Source: Hyphomicrobiaceae bacterium (GTDB lineage Bacteria > Pseudomonadota > Alphaproteobacteria > Rhizobiales > Hyphomicrobiaceae). From it: a stretch of 6,460 bases of DNA. Of the stretch, positions 1 through 4,776 are shown piece after piece. Where the stretch lies: the NCBI GenBank assembly GCA_025359005.1, contig JANYHP010000412.1, positions 1 through 6,460 of the forward strand, in the 5' to 3' direction. The notes under the pieces are model-generated. The model did not search any database. It had not been told where the DNA came from and saw only the letters and a program-made list of their open reading frames with translations. Position numbers and translations under genes: made by a program. How positions within the stretch are numbered: position 1 is the first letter of the stretch; each line of letters begins with the position of its first letter.

Positions 1-210
1 GTCGCGGAACACCATGTCCATCACGCGTGATCCAGGGCGATTGGGTGAATCTGGAGGTTTCTGTGGGGTCGCTGGCTGTGGACACGCGGCTGGCTCCATC
101 GGCGACCTCATTGAAGCCGGATTGAACTGAACCGCGGGCCATGCACGCAGGTGCTATGGGAATTGATCGGTTAGCCCGAAGTTCCCCGGTCGCCAATGAC
201 GATTTTCCTG

Positions 211-238
211 CCGCTTCAACTTGTTGAGATTGAAGCGG
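211..238. repeat. perfect 9-bp inverted repeat (hairpin) downstream of the transposase remnant
   Basis: CCGCTTCAA at 211-219 is exactly complementary to TTGAAGCGG at 230-238, with a 10-base loop. It lies 15 bases past the stop codon of the minus-strand transposase remnant. It could be that gene's transcription terminator, although no T run follows on the minus strand, or part of the insertion-sequence end. The repeat is seen directly; its role is inferred. Confidence 0.5.
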
Positions 239-253
239 GGGAATGGCGCCTGT

Positions 254-550
254 CTACACTTTGATGGCGGAGATCAGATCGAGGGCCTGCTGTTGCTTGG
301 GATTGGGCTGCGTGATGAGGGTGAAGGTCGCCTCGCCGGCGCGCGCGTTCTTCGGCCGCACCGTGTTGCGCACGATCGTCGACAGGTGCGCCAGGAGGCG
401 GGTGAAGCTCATCGTCGGCGTTCCGTCGGCCAGAGTGCGGCTGTGAACTTTCGCGAGCGCGGCTTTTGAGCGTTTCGCCGGCGCCACGGGATCGCGCTGG
501 CGCGCGGCGTCCTGGCCGGCCTCGTCGGCGAACGTCAGCGGCTGCCACGC
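254..550 (-). pseudogene. C-terminal remnant of a transposase (IS1634-like)
   Basis: An open minus-strand frame ends with TAG at 254-256. From about 550 downwards it reads like the C-terminal end of IS1634-family (DDE) transposases as I remember them: AWQPLTFADE, then RDPVAPAKRS, then a TLADGTP stretch, SFTRLLAHLSTIVRN, and a closing PNPKQQQALDLI. Roughly 98 residues remain, whereas full transposases of this type run to several hundred. The catalytic DDE region is therefore absent and the piece cannot be active. The frame continues up to an ATG at 613, but the extra residues on that side do not resemble the family, so the break is placed near 550. Family assignment is from memory of conserved C-terminal phrases, not from an alignment. 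The fragment shows that a mobile element once sat beside the fasciclin gene. Confidence 0.6.
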
Positions 551-600
551 CTGATCAAAGTTCCGCGCCGATTGACAGCGTACGAAATGCAGAGAGGATC

Positions 601-623
601 GCGGCGGGCGCATTGCTCGCCGC
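601..623 (-). terminator. possible transcription terminator of the fasciclin gene
   Basis: Bases 601-609 and 615-623 form a nine-pair GC-rich stem on the minus strand, with one mismatch and a five-base loop. It starts 18 bases past the stop codon of the fasciclin gene. There is no clear T run after it, so intrinsic termination is uncertain; it could instead only stabilise the mRNA end. Confidence 0.3.
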
Positions 624-640
624 GCTTGTTCGGTGTGCCG

Positions 641-1228
641 TTACTTCGGCAGGAGAACGCGATCGACGACGTGGATGACGCCATTCGACTGCACGACATC
701 GGCGATAGTGACGGTGGCCGTGCCGCCGTTCTCGTCGGTCAATGTCAGTTTGCCGCCGCTGCGCTTGGCGATCAGCATCGCGCCGCTGAGCGTCTTAATG
801 GGATGAGCGCCCTTATCGTCGGCGACCATCTTGGCGATTGCGTCTGACATCACCGCCTTGCCGACAGCGTGCGAGGTCAGGATCTTTACGAGTTGCGGCT
901 TATTTTCAGGCTTCAGCAATGTCTGCACGGTTCCGGCTGGCAACTTTGCGAAAGCGGCGTTGGTGGGCGCGAACACCATAAAAGGACCCGGCCCTGCCAG
1001 CGTATCGACAAGTCCCGCGGCTTTCACAGCGGCAACGAGCGTGGTGTGATCCTTCGATTTGACAGCATTTTCGATGATATTCTTCGAAGCATACATCGGC
1101 GCACCGCCGACGAGCACGCTGTCTTCTTTTGCAGAAACGACGGCGGGCGTTGCGACGCACATCGCCAAGACAGATACGAACGCCATGCGCGCGGCGGCCG
1201 TAGCGATACCTGCAGTTTTTTTGCTCAT
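641..1228 (-). CDS. secreted fasciclin (FAS1) domain protein
   Basis: This 195-residue protein has a positively charged N-terminus, a hydrophobic stretch (about 14-31) and a likely signal-peptidase site after VSA at about 33, so it should be exported. One FAS1 domain fills the rest. The H1 box is FAPTNAAF at 87-94, a conserved-type His is at 120, and the H2 box is GVIHVVDRVLLP at 183-194. FAS1 domains act in adhesion and protein-protein contact at the cell surface; no enzyme activity is expected. Length is normal for bacterial single-domain members such as mycobacterial MPT70. The ATG at 1228 was chosen because GGAG sits six bases before it. A GTG at 1252 in the same frame would place that ribosome site inside the gene. 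Cys24 is not in a proper lipobox (Met at -1), so it is probably not a lipoprotein. It lies 114 bp downstream of the anti-sigma gene and is the likely target of that sigma factor. Confidence 0.93.
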   Translation of the reverse strand: MSKKTAGIATAAARMAFVSVLAMCVATPAVVSAKEDSVLVGGAPMYASKNIIENAVKSKDHTTLVAAVKAAGLVDTLAGPGPFMVFAPTNAAFAKLPAGTVQTLLKPENKPQLVKILTSHAVGKAVMSDAIAKMVADDKGAHPIKTLSGAMLIAKRSGGKLTLTDENGGTATVTIADVVQSNGVIHVVDRVLLPK

Positions 1229-1234
1229 GACAAT

Positions 1235-1238
1235 CTCC
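1235..1238 (-). promoter_or_regulatory. ribosome binding site of the fasciclin gene
   Basis: GGAG on the minus strand, six bases before the ATG at 1228. It decides the start against the longer in-frame GTG at 1252. Confidence 0.6.
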
Positions 1239-1270
1239 AACAATGGGCTCACTCGAGGAGAGCTAATGGA

Positions 1271-1298
1271 GATACGGCACGCACTTACGGAAGTTTCA
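1271..1298 (-). promoter_or_regulatory. candidate ECF-type promoter of the fasciclin gene
   Basis: On the minus strand TGAAAC (1298-1293) is followed after exactly 16 bases by CGTATC (1276-1271). A GAAC/GAAAC-like -35 and a CGT-containing -10 at 16-17 bases are typical of promoters read by ECF sigma factors. The site lies in the 114-bp gap before the fasciclin gene, about 40 bases ahead of its start codon. The same pair was not found upstream of the sigma gene, where only a GGAAAC without a fitting -10 is seen. The motif is short, so chance is possible. Confidence 0.35.
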
Positions 1299-1342
1299 GC
1301 GCAGCAATCACAAAATCTTTACCTGTACTTCGCAAACGCAGA

Positions 1343-2068
1343 TCAAGGAGCGGACGGAATGAGCTTGGCGTGAAACACGGGACCAGTCGGCTTGCCGGTC
1401 GGTGAGCCGCCAGCCGGTTCAAGGCTGACGCCGAACAACGCCGTCTGCACAATGACCGGATCGAACTTCTGCAACGCGCGCCTGACATCGACGTTGCGAT
1501 CTTCGACAAGGCCGAGCGATTGCGGGCCAGCTCCGAGACTGTCGGACGCGATCCAGAGCTGATAGGTTTTGCCTTCAGGAACTTCGGCGGCGACACGCCG
1601 AACCGTCAGCACGCGCGAGGCGAGATCGACGGACATCAGAAACGCGGGAGACGCGTCGTCCTTCTGAAACACCGCGACATAGTTCTGCGGCAATCCCGGC
1701 GTCAACTTTTCGCGGATGCCGACGACGACGAGAAGGCTTGCGGCGGCGGCGGAAGCTGCCAACGCGACTGAACGCCAGCGCTTAACGCGGCGCTGCAGGT
1801 CGGCGATCGAGATGATATTCCCAGCCCCCCCCGGCGCGCTCTCCGCTGCAGCAACGCGCTGCTCAATTTTTGCGAACAATCCTGCCGGAGGTTCGACGGG
1901 AGGTGCTGCGTGTGCGAGGGGTGCCAGGCGACGTTCCCAAACGACGATCGCCGCCTCGAACGCGGGATCGCGTAGCCGGCGGGCGGGCACAGCGGCACGC
2001 TCGGCAGCATCGAGCGTACCGAGTACGTACTCGGCGGCCAGCGCGTCCATGTCGGTCAGATCGGTCAT
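1343..2068 (-). CDS. membrane anti-sigma factor, RskA (anti-sigma-K) type
   Basis: This 241-residue protein should bind and silence the sigma factor encoded just before it. The N-terminal cytoplasmic part (about 5-55) has the usual opening DALAAEYVLGTLDAAER and an E/R-rich helix with VWERRLAPL. A single transmembrane segment follows at about 99-118 (Ala/Val/Leu-rich, preceded by RRVKRWR, which favours a cytoplasmic N-terminus). The periplasmic part has the RskA C-terminal domain pattern: a strand with YVAVFQKDD (130-138), VPEGKTYQLWI (163-173) and GPQSLGL (181-187). In M. tuberculosis RskA is cut by membrane proteolysis to free SigK; similar control is inferred here. No HxxxCxxC zinc motif is seen, so it is not a ZAS-type anti-sigma factor. 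The ATG at 2068 overlaps the sigma stop codon as ATGA, so translation is probably coupled. The frame is open much further upstream, but that part is a shadow of the sigma gene. Confidence 0.92.
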   Translation of the reverse strand: MTDLTDMDALAAEYVLGTLDAAERAAVPARRLRDPAFEAAIVVWERRLAPLAHAAPPVEPPAGLFAKIEQRVAAAESAPGGAGNIISIADLQRRVKRWRSVALAASAAAASLLVVVGIREKLTPGLPQNYVAVFQKDDASPAFLMSVDLASRVLTVRRVAAEVPEGKTYQLWIASDSLGAGPQSLGLVEDRNVDVRRALQKFDPVIVQTALFGVSLEPAGGSPTGKPTGPVFHAKLIPSAP

Positions 2069-2607
2069 GATCCCAGGCAGTCTCTTAACTGTGCCAGACT
2101 CCGGTGCAACCAAGTTTTGATGGTCGGAACGGGCTTGGAGAATTTCTGCCCCAAGGCCTCGCGCGTCATGCCATGCAGATAGGCCAGTCCGACGAGTTCG
2201 CGCCGCTCCTCGTCCAGCCCTTGTAAGCAATCGAACAGCCGACGGCCATCCTCGGTCGCGACCATGGTTTCGATGGCAAGCGGCTGTTCGCTCGCGACAT
2301 CGAAGCCCTGTGGCATGTCTTCGAGAGATACCGGACGCGCCTTGCGCGCCTCGTCGAGGGCACGATTGCGCGCGATGGTCGCCATCCAAGTTATGGGCGA
2401 CGATCGCGCCGGATCGAAGTCGCCGGCACGTTCCCAGATTTTCACGTAGACCTCCTGCAGCACCTCATCGGCCAAATCGCGCCTAATCAAGATACGCAGG
2501 ACTATGCCGTAAAGTTTCGCGGACGTGGCGGAATAGAGCGGCGAGAACGCAGTTTTGTCGCGACCCGCGATGCGTTGCAGCAGCACGGTCAGACCCGCCG
2601 TCGTCAT
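2065..2607 (-). CDS. ECF RNA polymerase sigma factor, SigK-like
   Basis: This 180-residue protein should direct RNA polymerase to a small envelope-related regulon. Sigma region 2 covers about 18-90. It contains FSPLYSATSAKLYGIVLRIL, the DLADEVLQEVYVKIW core-binding segment (44-58) and the -10-recognition part SPITWMATIARNRALDEARK (70-89). Region 4 covers about 120-178, with a helix-turn-helix at MTREALGQKF to TIKTWLHRSL (147-171) that reads the -35 element. There is no region 3 and no extra C-terminal domain, as usual for ECF factors. The ATG at 2607 gives the normal family length, although no strong ribosome site precedes it. A TTG at 2700 in the same frame would add 31 residues that do not look like the family. 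The anti-sigma gene overlaps its end by four bases, so the two form one operon. Similar factors with RskA-type partners are common in alphaproteobacteria and actinobacteria. Confidence 0.93.
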   Translation of the reverse strand: MTTAGLTVLLQRIAGRDKTAFSPLYSATSAKLYGIVLRILIRRDLADEVLQEVYVKIWERAGDFDPARSSPITWMATIARNRALDEARKARPVSLEDMPQGFDVASEQPLAIETMVATEDGRRLFDCLQGLDEERRELVGLAYLHGMTREALGQKFSKPVPTIKTWLHRSLAQLRDCLGS

Positions 2608-3327
2608 AAGAGGCTGTTGCTGCAAACCGATCCCCGAGTATCGTTCGATGCCATTGTGAATAGGGTAACTGAGCAGGCCCGCTAGCCGTGCTCCTGTCAA
2701 GACGCCATCGACTGCGCCGCGCGCACCAATCGCGCCAAGTTTCCGGCCAATTGCATCCGCCCAATCCAGAGATTCACTCCGGCCGAAAAAAGGTTGTCAG
2801 GGGCGTTCAATATACAAATTGGGCCGCCGCCCGCCTTGGTTGCGCGCACCGATCAGGGCAGCAGGCAAGGCGTCGGACTGCTCATGGGCGACCGAATGGC
2901 CGGGCCAGCAATGATCCGTGTGTGCGGCTACAAGAGATGCGCGCGAGGGATGGCGTAACGGGGGTCCAGCACCGGCTTGGCCAACTCGTCTTCGGCGCCT
3001 CAGGTGGCGCGGAGCGGCACAGTCTCGCAGGCAAGGCACGCGCACTCTCTCCGGTACGCCGATGGGTAAAGTTCGAGCTGGGAGGTACCGTCCGGGGCAA
3101 CGAAGTTGCGAAACTTATTTCCGACAAATGGTTGGTGACCCGTAGCTCATGTTCTAGTCTTGACCGTGCGCCGGGCATCTCTTCTTGAAGGGGCAAGTCC
3201 CATTGAGGCCATCGCAGTCCGGGTCATGATCACAAGGAAGCACCGCTGCCTTTGTAGCGACAATAAGCAGCACCGCTCATGCACCGTGCCACTCAACAGA
3301 TCGGTCAAACAAAAATAGTGAAGCTGT

Positions 3328-3360
3328 AAAAAAGTTTGGTCGGACCCCATCCATCCGACC
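3328..3360 (-). terminator. terminator-like hairpin with T run (minus strand)
   Basis: GGTCGGA (3338-3344) pairs perfectly with TCCGACC (3354-3360) around a nine-base loop. Read on the minus strand the stem is followed after four bases by six T residues (3333-3328), the pattern of an intrinsic terminator. It lies about 50 bases past the stop of the small minus-strand ORF at 3408. No larger gene ends here, so either that ORF, a small RNA or a lost gene is what it terminates. Confidence 0.45.
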
Positions 3361-3407
3361 GGCAGGCGTTAATCGAAGGGCAACGTAAAAGTCCTCGCCA
3401 CGCGGCA

Positions 3408-3557
3408 TTATTTGCGGCGCGTGTACACGCCGCTGCCGACGCCCCAACGCTTGATGGCTGTGTGCTTGTCGACCATGCGGCATGCATTTTTGGCATTTCG
3501 AAAGTCCGGAAATGAAACTTTTGCAGTGCTCGTGCGTACATTGTCTGTGGGCAGCAC
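3408..3557 (-). CDS. possible small ORF or gene relic, 49 codons
   Basis: This minus-strand frame could start at GTG 3557 (49 residues) or ATG 3476 (22 residues) and ends with TAA at 3408-3410. It is open back to a TGA just upstream of 3590. The last 24 codons, ending KRWGVGSGVYTRRK, use G or C in the third position almost every time, as real genes of such an organism do; the upstream half does not. A terminator-like hairpin follows. I do not recognise the product. It may be a small protein, the C-terminal relic of a longer gene, or chance. No strong ribosome binding site is seen. Confidence 0.25.
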   Translation of the reverse strand: MLPTDNVRTSTAKVSFPDFRNAKNACRMVDKHTAIKRWGVGSGVYTRRK

Positions 3558-3594
3558 AGCGTGGATGCGCTGTGCGTGACGGAACGACGATCAA

Positions 3595-4566
3595 ATGAAC
3601 ATCGTACGAATCGAAAGCCGAGCTATCGCCATCGTTGGGGCGGTCATCCTGATTTTGACTAGCACTGCCTCAGGCAAATCACCGTCGCAAGGGCAGCATG
3701 ATGTCGCCGGAGAGGGTCCTAAAATTTCACTCGGCGGCATACTCAGTGCGATTGTCTCCGAACGTGGCACCGTCGTGACGGAAGGGATTGCCTACGGACC
3801 AAACCCGCGTCAGCAACTGGATGTGTACCGGCCTGTAGGGAAAGCTGAGCATCGAGCTATCGCGATATTTTACTATGGTGGTGCGTGGACTGCCGGAGAT
3901 CGAGCAACCTATAGGTTCGTAGGGGCAGCCTTAGCCACGCGCGGCATTACAACCGTGGTCGCCGACTACAGGCTCTTTCCGGAGGTTTCCTTTCCAACTT
4001 TTGTGGAAGACGCGGCGCGCGCATATGCATGGGTCGCCAATAATGTCGCCAGCAACCCGAGCGGCGGGAAAGGCCGCGATCAACGGCCAATTTTCGTGAT
4101 TGGGCATTCGGCTGGTGCTCATATTGCAGCGCTGCTTGCTTTGGATCGTTCCTATCTGGCGAGTATTTCCCCTACACCGCCCCCGCCTGCGGGTTTCGTG
4201 GGACTAGCTGGCCCATATGCGTTCGATCCGACGACATGGCCAAGCACCAAAGCGATATTTGCAGTCGCCGCAGGAACGCCCGATCGCGCGCGCCCTATTG
4301 CCTATTCCAGACCCCACGCTCCGCCCGCGCTTCTAATCCACGGACTGGACGATAATACGGTCAAGCTGTGGAACACGCGGAACATGAAGCAGGCTTTGCA
4401 GGATCAAGGCAACTACGTCGAGGAGTTGGAGTTGTCGTCGGTCGGTCATATCGGGCTCATCACAGCTATAGCTCGGCCGTTGCGCTGGCGCGCGCCGGTG
4501 CTCGAGAAAATCGTGAATTTCATCGAGCATCAGAGCAGCAAAACCGGGCCGCCATCCAACCATTGA
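3595..4566 (+). CDS. alpha/beta-hydrolase, carboxylesterase-like, probably exported
   Basis: This 323-residue protein fits the alpha/beta-hydrolase families that hold carboxylesterases and BD-FAE-type feruloyl/acetyl esterases. The oxyanion loop is FYYGGAW at 92-98, a common variant of HGGGW in bacterial members. The nucleophile is Ser172 in GHSAGAH, the acid probably Asp253 in HGLDDNTV (249-256), and the base His285 in GHIGL. DYRLFPEVSFP and GFVGLAGPYAF are further family segments. It should hydrolyse carboxylic esters; the substrate cannot be told. Residues 1-27 include a basic start and a hydrophobic stretch (10-25), so export by a signal peptide or an N-terminal anchor is likely. GGAA lies ten bases before the ATG, a weak ribosome site. 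The gene sits 210 bp before the amine oxidase gene on the same strand; shared transcription is possible but not shown. It is less GC-rich than the sigma-factor cluster. Confidence 0.9.
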   Translation: MNIVRIESRAIAIVGAVILILTSTASGKSPSQGQHDVAGEGPKISLGGILSAIVSERGTVVTEGIAYGPNPRQQLDVYRPVGKAEHRAIAIFYYGGAWTAGDRATYRFVGAALATRGITTVVADYRLFPEVSFPTFVEDAARAYAWVANNVASNPSGGKGRDQRPIFVIGHSAGAHIAALLALDRSYLASISPTPPPPAGFVGLAGPYAFDPTTWPSTKAIFAVAAGTPDRARPIAYSRPHAPPALLIHGLDDNTVKLWNTRNMKQALQDQGNYVEELELSSVGHIGLITAIARPLRWRAPVLEKIVNFIEHQSSKTGPPSNH

Positions 4567-4776
4567 ACTGGCCAGACTTCAATAACTGCGCAAAGCCCGT
4601 TAAATAAGAAAAACCCTTGAGCAACACCGCGCGTGGTAAAACTCATCGCCTTCTGCCCTCGTTGGGCCAGCATCAGGCGTCGCGCTGAAGGCTATGTTGG
4701 CTGCAACTTGGATTTATGAACATACAAGACGCGCCGTGACTGCGGCACTTTATATTCTGCTTCACAGGTGATGCGA
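4567..4776 (+). other. gap between hydrolase and amine oxidase genes
   Basis: There is no ORF of note, and no clear intrinsic terminator after the hydrolase gene. A TATATT at 4751-4756 could be a -10 box for the oxidase gene, but no fitting -35 box stands upstream, so a promoter is not called. Confidence 0.4.
4766..4770 (+). promoter_or_regulatory. ribosome binding site of the amine oxidase gene
   Basis: AGGTG stands six bases before the ATG at 4777. The other in-frame ATG at 4771 directly abuts this site and would leave no spacing, so 4777 is preferred. Confidence 0.55.

Larger units (their letters stand above)
2608..3594. other. long stretch without a convincing gene
   Basis: Almost 1 kb separates the minus-strand sigma gene from the plus-strand hydrolase gene. 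Frames of up to 166 codons are open here, for instance 2688-3188 on the plus strand and 2882-3196 on the minus strand. Their translations are rich in Arg, Ser and Pro, lack recognisable domains and conflict with each other, as expected for frames that stay open by chance. The stretch should hold the sigma-operon promoter (minus strand) and the hydrolase promoter (plus strand), but neither could be identified firmly. The only structured items are the small minus-strand ORF at 3408-3557 and the hairpin with a T run at 3328-3360. A decayed gene is possible. Confidence 0.6.

Noticed and set aside
1155..1170. Cys24 of the fasciclin protein as a lipoprotein anchor
   Set aside because: The residue before Cys is Met, which does not fit a lipobox; cleavage after VSA is more likely.
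2608..2700. N-terminal extension of the sigma factor from TTG at 2700
   Set aside because: The added 31 residues do not resemble ECF factors; the ATG at 2607 gives normal family length.
3136..3180. tRNA-like phrase CCGTAGCTCA
   Set aside because: Resembles a tRNA D-arm start, but no acceptor, anticodon or T-arm can be folded around it.
2688..3188. 166-codon plus-strand frame in the gap
   Set aside because: No recognisable domain, Arg/Ser/Gly-rich translation, overlaps the sigma-gene side of the gap, and competing frames of similar length exist on the other strand.
2882..3196. 104-codon minus-strand frame in the gap
   Set aside because: Ser/Pro/Arg-rich translation without domains; looks like a chance opening in GC-rich DNA.
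3277..3594. 105-codon minus-strand frame upstream of the hydrolase
   Set aside because: It runs through the terminator-like hairpin and its composition is not protein-like; the frame at 3408-3557 has better third-position bias.
3868..3888. Tyr-Tyr-Gly-Gly in place of His-Gly-Gly-Gly in the hydrolase oxyanion loop
   Set aside because: FxYGG loops are common in this bacterial esterase group, so it is not a sign of lost activity.
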